From the NCBI GenBank assembly GCA_943326015.2, contig CALPRQ020000038.1:1-34793 (forward strand): a DNA stretch of 34,793 nt. Reading direction: 5' to 3'. How positions within the stretch are numbered: the stretch's first letter is position 1; the number at the start of each line of letters is the position of its first letter. Under the pieces are notes generated by a model. That model was not told where the DNA came from and searched no databases. It saw only the letters and a program-made list of their open reading frames with translations. The position numbers were made by a program, and so were the translations under genes. Source of the stretch: Chitinophaga pinensis. GTDB lineage: Bacteria > Pseudomonadota > Gammaproteobacteria > Burkholderiales > Burkholderiaceae_C. This document shows positions 7,695 through 15,698 of this stretch, piece after piece.

Positions 7695-9899
7695 ATGAAA
7701 GCAAGATCATCTCTTTGGTGGCTGGCCGTATCGCTCGTCCTGCCGCTCGTGGTTCTTCTGGTCATTTCCTGGCCGCGGCTGCTTCAGCAAGGCTTGATGC
7801 GCCTGCTGGCCGAGCAGGGCTGGCAGCTGGTTTCCATGCAGGGGCCACGGACAGGCTTGAGGCAATTCACCCTCGACAGCATGGTCCTGCGCCGGGCCGG
7901 GGAGGGGGGCTCCACCATTGCGGTGGCACTGCACGATGTCAAGGCAGAGTTTTCATGGCAAGGCCGACGCCTGCGCCTGCTCCAGGCCAAACGGGTCGAC
8001 CTGCACTGGCAGCAGGCCAAGGCCAGCGCCCCAGCTGACTGGCCCGAACTGCCGACCCTCGTGCTGCCCCTGGATCGCCTCCAGATCCATGCACTGGATC
8101 TCCACCTCGATCTGGCTGACGGCAGGCAATGGATCTTCTCGACCCCAGTGCAGCTGGAACAATCCTCGGTGGGACGCCATGTGGTGATATTCGAGGTCGA
8201 AGGCCAGCCCGTTCAGGCGAAGCTGCAAACAGACAAGCTGGTGGCAGCCGAACTGAGCTGGCAGTCCGGGAAGGGCTCTGACGATTCCATTTTATATGTA
8301 ACTTACGCAATTGAAAATTCCAAGATTAAAAATGGCAAAATAGAAATAGTAGGAAATCTCGATCTGGAAAAAACTGCTGCACTTCTCAACAGATTCTTTC
8401 CAGATCAGGCACTTGCTGATACTGGAGGGAAAGTTGACCTCAGTGCCCAGATAGCACTCGGCGACCAGCTCGGCGAGTGGAACAGCTTGGCAACAGACTT
8501 GCACACGAGCAAGGTGCAAGTGCAGCTCAGGGGTTCCAGCAAGACTGTGTTGCAGCTTGATGGGAACATGAGCTTGAAAATCAACCAGCTGAAAACCTCA
8601 CCTGACTGGACAGTCAGCCTCAAGCCCGGTTTGTCCATCACTGTCAAGACCGGGTCAGCTGCCAAAGCTTGGCAGGCCAAAGTCAAGCTGGACCAGGCCT
8701 ACATGCTGCAATCGGGTGGCAGTCAAGGCAAGCTCCCCGTGACGCTGCAGACAGGCGTAGCCAAGCCGATCAATCTTGTCGTCGAACGACTCAAGTTGCT
8801 GAATCTTGAAAACCCCGAGCAATTCGAGGCCAGTGGACAACTCCGCATGTTGCCTGACAGTTTCCAGCCTGACTGGCCGCAAGTTGGGGGCTCGGCCACC
8901 TGGCACTGGCAGGCTGGTCAGCTCAAGGCAGATGGAAAGCTGACATCCCAAAGCCAGCGGGTCCTGGCTGACTGGCGCGGTGACTACATCAGGAAAGGCG
9001 GCTGCGCGAATTTCGAGCTCAAACATACCGGCCGACTGTCACAGCTCAACGACTTGCTGCGCACCAGGCCTGCCGCCCTGGCACCTTTGACGCTGCAGTC
9101 AGGCAGCAGCGCGGGTCGGTTGACTGGGCATTACTGTTCGGGGAAAGGCAGGGCACTCAAGCTTTCCGGGGAGTTCGAGATTCGCCAGGGCAAGCTGGGC
9201 TGGGCCAAGAGCCTCGCATCGGGTCTTGATCTCAAGCTGCGGGTTGATGACTGGCCAGGGCAGAAAGGCTCGCTCTCAGCCGAGGTGGAAGGGATTGAGC
9301 TCGCAGCCGGCCTGCAACTGAGCCCGGTCCGACTGAAGCTGGATCTGGCCAACAACCGCGTCGACTTGCGCGAGTTCAGTATCGGCATGCTGGCCGGAAG
9401 CATCGTAAGTGAGCCTGCAACATTACCGATGCCGCCACGCAACGGTACCCTGGTGCTCAATGTCAACCAGATCGACCTGCAACGCCTGCTGGCCCTGATC
9501 GATCTACCGGGTCTCGCTGGCACGGGCCGGCTGTCGGGCAAGCTGCCGATAAGCTGGACTGGCGGCCAGCCGGTAGTCCGTGACGGACAGCTGCAATCCA
9601 CAATCGCAGGGCAGTTGCGCTACCAACCATCCACCCCCGTCACTGACAACATCGGGCTGCAAGCGCTGCACGACTTCCGCTACAGCCGGCTCGGACTCGG
9701 GGTGAACTATGACGCCGATGGCCAGTATCGACTCGCGCTCAAGCTTGATGGTCACAACCCCGAACTTTACATCGGCCACCCTATCGCATTTAAATTGAAC
9801 ATCAATGGTGCCCTGCCTGGGCTGTTCCAGGGCGCCTTGCTGTCTGGCGACTTCAGTGCTTACCTGTTGCAACAACTGCAGCAAGGCAAACTGCAGTAA
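7695..9899 (+). CDS. ydbH: YdbH-family AsmA-like intermembrane lipid transport protein
   Basis: A 734-residue protein with an N-terminal signal anchor (LWWLAVSLVLPLVVLLVISW, about residues 7-26) followed by a long beta-rich periplasmic region. The C-terminal part contains NVNQIDLQRLLALIDLPGLAGTGRLSGKLP, the hallmark of YdbH/AsmA-like proteins. In E. coli, YdbH together with TamB and YhdP is involved in moving phospholipids between the inner and outer membranes, and YnbE and YdbL are its partners. The same gene order follows here. ATG at 7695 is chosen over GTG at 7662 because the membrane segment then sits at the N-terminus. It is somewhat shorter than the E. coli protein. A strikingly AT-rich stretch lies at about 8283-8410 within the gene. 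Confidence 0.88.
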   Translation: MKARSSLWWLAVSLVLPLVVLLVISWPRLLQQGLMRLLAEQGWQLVSMQGPRTGLRQFTLDSMVLRRAGEGGSTIAVALHDVKAEFSWQGRRLRLLQAKRVDLHWQQAKASAPADWPELPTLVLPLDRLQIHALDLHLDLADGRQWIFSTPVQLEQSSVGRHVVIFEVEGQPVQAKLQTDKLVAAELSWQSGKGSDDSILYVTYAIENSKIKNGKIEIVGNLDLEKTAALLNRFFPDQALADTGGKVDLSAQIALGDQLGEWNSLATDLHTSKVQVQLRGSSKTVLQLDGNMSLKINQLKTSPDWTVSLKPGLSITVKTGSAAKAWQAKVKLDQAYMLQSGGSQGKLPVTLQTGVAKPINLVVERLKLLNLENPEQFEASGQLRMLPDSFQPDWPQVGGSATWHWQAGQLKADGKLTSQSQRVLADWRGDYIRKGGCANFELKHTGRLSQLNDLLRTRPAALAPLTLQSGSSAGRLTGHYCSGKGRALKLSGEFEIRQGKLGWAKSLASGLDLKLRVDDWPGQKGSLSAEVEGIELAAGLQLSPVRLKLDLANNRVDLREFSIGMLAGSIVSEPATLPMPPRNGTLVLNVNQIDLQRLLALIDLPGLAGTGRLSGKLPISWTGGQPVVRDGQLQSTIAGQLRYQPSTPVTDNIGLQALHDFRYSRLGLGVNYDADGQYRLALKLDGHNPELYIGHPIAFKLNINGALPGLFQGALLSGDFSAYLLQQLQQGKLQ

Positions 9900-9952
9900 G
9901 GTAACTGTTGCCACTGCGGCCTCAACACCGCAGCATCACGGAGGAGTTTTCA

Positions 9953-10144
9953 ATGACAAACTATTTGCGTTTTGCCTGGATGGCGGTGCTGCCGGTGCTG
10001 GCGGCCTGTTCACCGACGGTCAAGCTCCAGGCACCGGACAAGCCGATCGAGATCAACATGAACGTCAACATCAAGCATGAGATCCTGCTCAAGGTCGAGA
10101 AGGACGTACAGCAGCTGTTCCAGTCCGACCAGGGGCTATTCTGA
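9953..10144 (+). CDS. ynbE: YnbE-family small lipoprotein
   Basis: A 63-residue lipoprotein. The N-terminus is a signal peptide ending in the lipobox LAAC, so the mature protein is lipidated on cysteine and probably sits in the outer membrane. The mature part contains PDKPIEINMNVNIKHEILLKVEKDV, the signature of the YnbE family. ATG at 9953 follows a strong Shine-Dalgarno (GGAGGAG, 9940-9946) and gives the lipobox in the correct place. It lies between ydbH and ydbL. In E. coli, YnbE is thought to complete the YdbH beta bridge by strand stacking at the outer membrane. Confidence 0.93.
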   Translation: MTNYLRFAWMAVLPVLAACSPTVKLQAPDKPIEINMNVNIKHEILLKVEKDVQQLFQSDQGLF

Positions 10145-10176
10145 CCCGCCGTCTCTGCACAGAAAGGACATAGGAC

Positions 10177-10503
10177 ATGAAAAATGCATTCAAAGCCGCT
10201 ATCCTGGGACTCGCACTGCTCGCCGGTGCCGTGCATGCTCTGGACCTGGCGGGGGCCAAATCGCAGGGCTGGCTGGGCGAGCAGCGCGACGGCTACCTGG
10301 GACTGGTCAAGGCCGACGCGCCATCAGAAGCCAGGCAGTTGCTGGAGCAGGTCAATCGCCAGCGCCGTACCCAGTTCGAGCAGATCGCGGCGCGTAACGG
10401 CATCTCGGTCGATGAGGCTGCCGCCGTTTTCGCACGCGAGGCAGCTCAGCGCACCCAGCCTGGTAACTATGTCCAGGGGCAGGGCGGCTGGGTAAGAAAG
10501 TGA
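10177..10503 (+). CDS. ydbL: YdbL-family (DUF1318) periplasmic protein
   Basis: A 108-residue secreted protein with a classical signal peptide (MKNAFKAAILGLALLAGAVHA) followed by a mature domain of about 86 residues. GWLGEQRDGYLGLV, VNRQRRTQFEQIAARNGISVDEAA and GNYVQGQGGWVRK are typical of YdbL/DUF1318 proteins. AGAAAGGA precedes the ATG at 10177. It is the third gene of the ydbH-ynbE-ydbL operon, 32 bp after ynbE. In E. coli, YdbL is proposed to act as a chaperone controlling YnbE assembly on YdbH; the same role is inferred here. Confidence 0.92.
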   Translation: MKNAFKAAILGLALLAGAVHALDLAGAKSQGWLGEQRDGYLGLVKADAPSEARQLLEQVNRQRRTQFEQIAARNGISVDEAAAVFAREAAQRTQPGNYVQGQGGWVRK

Positions 10504-10539
10504 GGCCAGCCGCGCCAGCGGCAATCTGACCGGTGTGGG

Positions 10540-10812
10540 TCAGCGACCCTGCTTGAGCTGCTCCATCACCGGGTCGGGCGAGCCGCCCTCGGCCAGGTGG
10601 CTCTTGTACCAGACGGTCAGGATGGTGCTGACCACCGGCCCCGGGTTGGCCTGCACCTTGTCGAAGTCCAGCCCGTTGAGTTGGCAGACCTTCCTGACCA
10701 GATCCATGTCGAGGTCGATCGCATCGTCGGCGCAGCGACGCAACTTGAGGTCCTCGAAGATGTTGTCCTCGGGGAGCTTGAGGGCGAGGGTAGGGGGCAG
10801 GACACTGGCCAT
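10540..10812 (-). CDS. Small conserved-looking hypothetical protein
   Basis: A 90-residue acidic, leucine-rich, probably cytoplasmic protein (MASVLPPTLALKLPEDNIFE and so on). I do not recognise the family. The frame is open upstream to 10902, but ATG at 10812 gives a more natural N-terminus; no Shine-Dalgarno is visible. It has no signal peptide, membrane segment or cysteine motif beyond two isolated cysteines. Its codon use matches its neighbours and nothing longer competes for the interval, which supports a real gene. It is convergent with ydbL and divergent from tadA. Function unknown. Confidence 0.6.
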   Translation of the reverse strand: MASVLPPTLALKLPEDNIFEDLKLRRCADDAIDLDMDLVRKVCQLNGLDFDKVQANPGPVVSTILTVWYKSHLAEGGSPDPVMEQLKQGR

Positions 10813-10940
10813 GGCTTGTCTTGTGGAGGTTATAAGAATGGAGGCCAGGGATTTTCGCTCATGTCTGCTGGCCAGCGCAGCAGGGATAATCTCATCAATC
10901 ACTCCATTGCCGCGTCAGTTGCCTGGACGCTGCCCCAGCC

Positions 10941-12068
10941 ATGCCTGTGCATATTCCCTCCATCAAGTCGCTTCCCGATGATCCGGCGCACCCAGCCCTG
11001 AATCGCGATGTCGCTTTCATGCAGCAGGCACTCGCCGCTGCCCGCGAGTCCGCCAGCCAGGGCGAAGTGCCAGTCGGTGCGGTGCTGGTACGCCGTCAGC
11101 CAGGCAGCGACGGCACCGAAGCGGTCGAGTTGCTGGCCTGCACGCACAACCAGCCCATAGGCTTGCACGACCCGACGGCGCACGCCGAGATGCTGGCCCT
11201 GCGCGAGGCCGCCCGAAAACTGGGCAATTACCGGCTCGACGACTGCGAGCTTTACGTCACGCTGGAGCCCTGCGCCATGTGCGCCCAGGCCATGCTACAT
11301 GCGCGCATCAGGCGGGTGGTCTATGGTGCGCGCGAGCCAAAGACCGGCGCCGCGGGTTCTGTGCTGGACCTGTTTGCCTACCGCGCACTCAACCACCAGA
11401 CCGAAGTCGTGGGTGGGGTGCTGGCCGATGAATGCGCCGTGCTGATGCTGGACTTCTTTGCCGGGCGACGCCGCGCAGCGAAAAAATCCGCCATTCCCTT
11501 GCGCGAGGATGCGCTGCGCACACCAGAACGCCGCTTCGAGTCGACCTGGAAAAGCTGGCCAAGCCTGCACGAGGCATCGAGTTACGAGCAGGCATTGCCC
11601 GAGTTGCAGGGCCTGCGCCTGCATGCCCTGGACCTGGGACCAAGGGACGCGGCCAGCCACTGGCTGGCCCTGCACGGCCCGGACGCCTGGTGGCCGCAGC
11701 TGGCCGGGTGGGCGAGTGCGAGAGCCGGGCAGGGCGAACATGTGTTGTTGCCCGACCTGATCGGTTTCGGCCAGAGTGACAAACCCAAGAAGCCGGCCTG
11801 GCACCAGCTCGACTGGCACGTGGCCCTGCTGTTGTCCTGGCTGCGCTTACGTGGCGTGGAGCAATTCGACATCGCTTATGCACCGGACCAGCGGCAACTG
11901 GCGCAGCATTTGCAAGCCATCGCGCCGCAACGGGTCACCCGCCTGTTGGCACTGGCAACCCCTGACTTGATCGTTCTGACATCGGAATCTGGAAAAGCGC
12001 CTTATCCCGACGCGGGACACGAAGCGGGGCCTAAAGCCTGGCGAGCCCATGGCTGGGACGCCCGATAA
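10941..12068 (+). CDS. tadA: tRNA-specific adenosine deaminase TadA fused to a degenerate alpha/beta-hydrolase-like domain
   Basis: Residues about 20-190 are a complete TadA, which deaminates wobble A34 to inosine in tRNA-Arg(ACG). The zinc and catalytic residues are visible: H81 and E83 in TAHAEMLALREAA, and C111 and C114 in TLEPCAMCAQAMLHARI. A stand-alone TadA is about 150-180 residues; this protein has 375. From about residue 215, LALHGPDAWWPQL resembles an oxyanion-hole region, and LPDLIGFGQSDKPKK resembles haloalkane-dehalogenase-type hydrolases. Where the nucleophile elbow should be, the sequence reads IAYAPDQRQLAQHL, with no Gly-x-Ser/Asp-x-Gly, and the protein ends before any clear catalytic histidine. 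The extension is therefore probably not catalytic. An LD-carboxypeptidase gene starts 7 bp downstream. Confidence 0.93.
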   Translation: MPVHIPSIKSLPDDPAHPALNRDVAFMQQALAAARESASQGEVPVGAVLVRRQPGSDGTEAVELLACTHNQPIGLHDPTAHAEMLALREAARKLGNYRLDDCELYVTLEPCAMCAQAMLHARIRRVVYGAREPKTGAAGSVLDLFAYRALNHQTEVVGGVLADECAVLMLDFFAGRRRAAKKSAIPLREDALRTPERRFESTWKSWPSLHEASSYEQALPELQGLRLHALDLGPRDAASHWLALHGPDAWWPQLAGWASARAGQGEHVLLPDLIGFGQSDKPKKPAWHQLDWHVALLLSWLRLRGVEQFDIAYAPDQRQLAQHLQAIAPQRVTRLLALATPDLIVLTSESGKAPYPDAGHEAGPKAWRAHGWDAR

Positions 12069-12075
12069 TCAGCCC

Positions 12076-13002
12076 ATGGCCCATATCTACATCTATTCAC
12101 CGAGCGGCGCGGTGCGTGACAAGACCGCCTTCCGTCGTGGCGTCAAACGCCTGCAGGCCCAGGGACACGAGGTCGAGATCGATCCGGATGCACTGAGCAG
12201 CCACCAGCGCTTCGCCGGAGACGACGAAACGCGCCTGGCAGCGATTGCCCGTGCCGCCGCCAGCGGTGCCCAGGTCGCGCTGATCTCGCGCGGCGGCTAC
12301 GGCCTCACGCGACTGCTGCCGCGCCTGCCTTATGCCGCGCTGCAGCAGGCAGCCGAGCGCGGGACCCAGTTCGTGGGCCTGAGCGACTTCACCGCGCTGC
12401 AGCTGGCCCTGCTGGCGCAGACCGGCACCCAGACCTGGGCCGGTCCCGCGCTGCTGGCGGACTTTGGCGTGCAGGACGAGCCCGACGAGATCATGCAGGC
12501 CTGCTTCGATGACCTGCTGGTCGGCCAAGGCGAGGGCACGGGCTGGCGCCTGCCGCTGTCCGATCTGCGCGCCCACCCCGAGCTCAGCGGCGAGGCGGGC
12601 TGGGGCGTCGAGCAGGGCCTGCTCTGGGGCGGCAACCTGTCGGTGCTGGTCTCGCTGCTGGGCACGCCTTACTTTCCGCAGATCGACGGCGGAATCCTGT
12701 TCCTGGAAGATGTGGCTGAACACCCTTACCGGATCGAGCGCATGCTGACGCAGTTGCTGCATGCAGGCGTGCTGGGCCAGCAAAAGGCGGTCGTGCTGGG
12801 CCAGTTCAACCGCTTCCAGCTGGTGCCGCATGACAAGGGCTTCAAGCTGCAAAGCGTGGTGGACTGGCTGCGCAGCCAGTTGCCAATCCCGGTACTGACC
12901 GGCCTGCCTTTCGGCCATGTGCCGACCAAGGTACTGCTGCCGGTCGGTGCCAGGCTGGACCTGATGGTCAGTGGGCGCGAGGCCATCCTGTTCTGGGACT
13001 GA
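12076..13002 (+). CDS. LD-carboxypeptidase, peptidase family S66
   Basis: A 308-residue serine peptidase of the S66 family (LdcA/MccF). LdcA members remove the terminal D-Ala from tetrapeptide muropeptides during cytoplasmic peptidoglycan recycling; MccF members cleave microcin C-like compounds. All three triad residues can be placed: Ser103 in FVGLSDFTAL, Glu211 in LFLEDVAEHPYRIERML and His281 in GLPFGHVPTK. The turn SRGGYGLTRLLPRL precedes the serine. ATG at 12076 is preferred; an in-frame ATG at 12049 would overlap the tadA stop. There is no signal peptide, fitting a cytosolic enzyme. The pairing with tadA suggests co-transcription. A strong hairpin terminator follows. Confidence 0.92.
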   Translation: MAHIYIYSPSGAVRDKTAFRRGVKRLQAQGHEVEIDPDALSSHQRFAGDDETRLAAIARAAASGAQVALISRGGYGLTRLLPRLPYAALQQAAERGTQFVGLSDFTALQLALLAQTGTQTWAGPALLADFGVQDEPDEIMQACFDDLLVGQGEGTGWRLPLSDLRAHPELSGEAGWGVEQGLLWGGNLSVLVSLLGTPYFPQIDGGILFLEDVAEHPYRIERMLTQLLHAGVLGQQKAVVLGQFNRFQLVPHDKGFKLQSVVDWLRSQLPIPVLTGLPFGHVPTKVLLPVGARLDLMVSGREAILFWD

Positions 13003-13037
13003 AAGGACGGCAGGCGCTCTGAATGACGCCGTGAAGC

Positions 13038-13065
13038 AAAAGGGACTGCCTCGGCAGTCCCTTTT
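13038..13065. terminator. Bidirectional hairpin terminator between convergent genes
   Basis: A 13-bp perfect stem (AAAAGGGACTGCC at 13038-13050 with its complement at 13053-13065) is flanked by A-rich and T-rich ends in both directions. It lies between the LD-carboxypeptidase stop and the cphA stop, two genes that converge, so it can terminate both transcripts. Confidence 0.85.
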
Positions 13066-13097
13066 CATGCAGGCACAGTGAGCCTATTGGCCTGTGA

Positions 13098-15674
13098 TCA
13101 GGCCTTGGCTTGCTCGCAACGCTGGGCGATATGCGCCAGCGCCTCCTCGACCTGGTCGATCAGGATCAGGCACAGGTCGCCAGGCTTGAGCGCGGCCAGC
13201 GCGGTGTCGATGGCGACGAACTCGCCCTGGATCTCCTGCACGCGCTGGGTCTTGCTCGCACCGACCAGGCCTTCGCGCAGCAGCGCCAGCACTTCGCCAT
13301 CGGCGCGGCCGCGCTGGCAGGCATCCTGGTACAGGATGACCTCGTCGAACACCTGGCCCAGGATCTTGGTCTGGTCGCGGATGTCCTCGTCGCGGCGGTC
13401 GCCCGCGCCGCTGATCACGACCACGCGCTCCTTCGCCGGCATGTTGACCACCGCATCGCACAGGGCCTGGATCGCGTCCGGGTTGTGACCGTAGTCGGCG
13501 ATCAGCGTGGCGCCCTGGTAATCGAACAGGTTGAAGCGGCCCGGCACGGCCTGGGCGTCGCTGATGAAGGTCGCCAGGCTGGCCTGGATGCGCTCCCAGG
13601 GCATGTCCAGCGCCCAGGCAGCGCCAATGGCGGCCATCGCGTTGTCGACCTGGAACCGGATCGCGCCATTGGCGGTGATCGGCACCCCCGACAGCGGGAT
13701 GCGCGTCTCACGGCCGGCTTCGGCCGCGACGATGTCGCTCTGGTCGACGAACAGCACCCGCTTGCCCAGGGCGCGGTGGGTGGCGATCACCGGGTGGTGT
13801 GGGTCGTAGCCGAAGTAGGTGATCTGGCCCGGGCAATGCTTGGCCATCTTGACGACTTCGGGGTCGGTGCCGTTGAGCACCGCCATACCGCCAGGTGCGA
13901 CGTTGAGCACGATCACGCGCTTGAGCACGCGCAGGTCCTCGAGCGTGGTGATGTAGTTCAGGCCCAGGTGGTCGCCGCTGCCGACGTTGGTCACGACTGC
14001 GACCTGGCAGCGGTCATAGGCCAGGCCCTCGCGCAGCAGGCCGCCACGCGCGGTCTCGAACACGGCGGCGTCGCAGTCCGGGTGCATCAGCACGTTGCGC
14101 GCGCTGCGCGGTCCGCTGCAGTCGCCACTGTCGGTCTGGCGGCCGTTGACGTAGACGCCGTCGGTGTTGGTCATGCCGACGCGCAGGCCGTTGCCCTTGA
14201 GCAGGTGGGCGGTCAAGCGCACGGTGGTGGTCTTGCCGTTGGTACCGGTGACCGCCACGATCGGAATGCGGCCGTCGTCGCCGCCCGGGTACATGTGGTT
14301 GATGACCGCCTCGCCCACGTTGCGGCCCTTGCCGAAGCTCGGGCTCAGGTGCATGCGCAGGCCCGGGGCGGCGTTGACTTCCACCACGCCACCGGACTGC
14401 TGCTCCAGAGGCTCGATCACGTTCTGGCAGACGACGTCGACACCGCAGATGTCCAGCCCCACCATCTGGGCCGCAGCGACCGCGCGCGCGGCCACTTCGG
14501 GATGCACCTCGTCGGTGACATCGGTCGCGCTGCCACCGGTTGACAGGTTGGCGTTGTTGCGCAGCACGACGCGCTGGCCCAGCGCCGGCACGGATTCGGG
14601 TGTCAGCTCCTGCTCGCGCAGGCGATCGACCGCGATGTCGTCGAGCCGGATCTTGGTCAGCGGGGTGGCATGGCCGTCGCCCCGCTTGGGGTCCTGGTTG
14701 ACGATTTCGACCAGTTCGCGCACGGTGTGCGATCCGTCACCGATCACCAGCGGCGGATCGCGGCGGGCTGCGGCGACCAGCTTGTCGCCCACCACCAGCA
14801 GGCGGTAATCGATGCCAGGCAGGTAGCGCTCGACCAGGATTTCCTCGCGGTAGTGGCGCGCGTTGCGGTAGCCGGCCATGACCTGCTCGCGGGTTTCGAC
14901 GTTGACGGTCACCCCCTTGCCCTGGTTACCGTCCAGCGGCTTGACCACGACCGGGCCGCCGAGTTCCTGGGCAGCAACCCAGGCGTCTTCCTCGTCCTTG
15001 ACCGGACGGCCCAGCGGCACCGGTACGCCGGCCGAATGCAGCAGCTTCTTGGTCAGGTCCTTGTCCTGGGCGATGTCCTCGGCGATCGCGCTGGTGCGGT
15101 CAACCTCGGCGGCCTGGATGCGGCGCTGCTTGCTGCCCCAGCCGAACTGGACCAGGCTGCCCTGGGTCAGGCGGCGGTAGGGAATGCCGCGGGCGACCGC
15201 GGCATCGACGATGGAGCCGGTGGATGGGCCCAGGCGCACGTCCTCGTCGGTCTCGCGCAGGCGGGCGATCGCCTCGACCAGATCGAAGGGTTTTTCTTCC
15301 AGCGCGGCTTCGACCAGTTCGATCGCGAGGTCAAGCGCCATGCGGCCGACTTTTTCCTCGGTGTACTCGATCACGGTCTGGTAGACGCCCGGATCGGGCG
15401 CCTTGGAGCTGCGGCTGAAGCTGACCTTGCAGCCAGCCTCGGCCTGCAGCGCCAGCGCGGCGCGCTCGAGCGCGTGCGCCAGCGACAGGCCGGACGATCC
15501 ACCCGGATGCGGCAGGGCGCCGAGTTGCGGGAAGCGCTGGCGCAGGTGGTCAACGAAGCCAGGCAGCTGGGCCAGATCGCACTCCTGCGGCTCCAGCTTG
15601 ACGACGGCCTCGATCGCGGTGTGGCGGGACCAGAGGTTGGGGCCGCGCAGGGCCCTGATGCGGGAAACTTCCAT
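13098..15674 (-). CDS. cphA: Cyanophycin synthetase CphA
   Basis: An 858-residue synthetase that adds Asp to the backbone and Arg to the side chain of cyanophycin, using two ATP. The N-domain is about 1-160. The ATP-grasp domain includes VVVKPLDGNQGKGVTV and EVNAAPGLRMHLSP. The Mur-ligase-like domain begins with an intact P-loop, GTNGKTTT (Lys481), and continues through ETARGGLLREGLAYD and ADYGHNPDAIQAL to GAGDRRDEDIRDQTKILGQVF. In the N-domain the expected metal-site helix reads LAHALERAALALQ (His67, Glu70, Arg71, Ala75) where cyanobacterial CphA1 has a His-x-x-Glu-His-x-x-x-Glu pattern, so the primer-making hydrolytic site looks lost. The gene starts 24 bp after the cphA' stop, so they form one operon. 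No strong Shine-Dalgarno is visible. Confidence 0.96.
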   Translation of the reverse strand: MEVSRIRALRGPNLWSRHTAIEAVVKLEPQECDLAQLPGFVDHLRQRFPQLGALPHPGGSSGLSLAHALERAALALQAEAGCKVSFSRSSKAPDPGVYQTVIEYTEEKVGRMALDLAIELVEAALEEKPFDLVEAIARLRETDEDVRLGPSTGSIVDAAVARGIPYRRLTQGSLVQFGWGSKQRRIQAAEVDRTSAIAEDIAQDKDLTKKLLHSAGVPVPLGRPVKDEEDAWVAAQELGGPVVVKPLDGNQGKGVTVNVETREQVMAGYRNARHYREEILVERYLPGIDYRLLVVGDKLVAAARRDPPLVIGDGSHTVRELVEIVNQDPKRGDGHATPLTKIRLDDIAVDRLREQELTPESVPALGQRVVLRNNANLSTGGSATDVTDEVHPEVAARAVAAAQMVGLDICGVDVVCQNVIEPLEQQSGGVVEVNAAPGLRMHLSPSFGKGRNVGEAVINHMYPGGDDGRIPIVAVTGTNGKTTTVRLTAHLLKGNGLRVGMTNTDGVYVNGRQTDSGDCSGPRSARNVLMHPDCDAAVFETARGGLLREGLAYDRCQVAVVTNVGSGDHLGLNYITTLEDLRVLKRVIVLNVAPGGMAVLNGTDPEVVKMAKHCPGQITYFGYDPHHPVIATHRALGKRVLFVDQSDIVAAEAGRETRIPLSGVPITANGAIRFQVDNAMAAIGAAWALDMPWERIQASLATFISDAQAVPGRFNLFDYQGATLIADYGHNPDAIQALCDAVVNMPAKERVVVISGAGDRRDEDIRDQTKILGQVFDEVILYQDACQRGRADGEVLALLREGLVGASKTQRVQEIQGEFVAIDTALAALKPGDLCLILIDQVEEALAHIAQRCEQAKA

Positions 15675-15698
15675 CTTGCTTGATCAACCAGAAAAGGT

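Noticed and set aside
10526-10543. CTGACC/GGTCAG hairpin after ydbL as a terminator
   Set aside because: It has only a 6-bp stem and no T-run, and it overlaps the stop codon of the small minus-strand gene.
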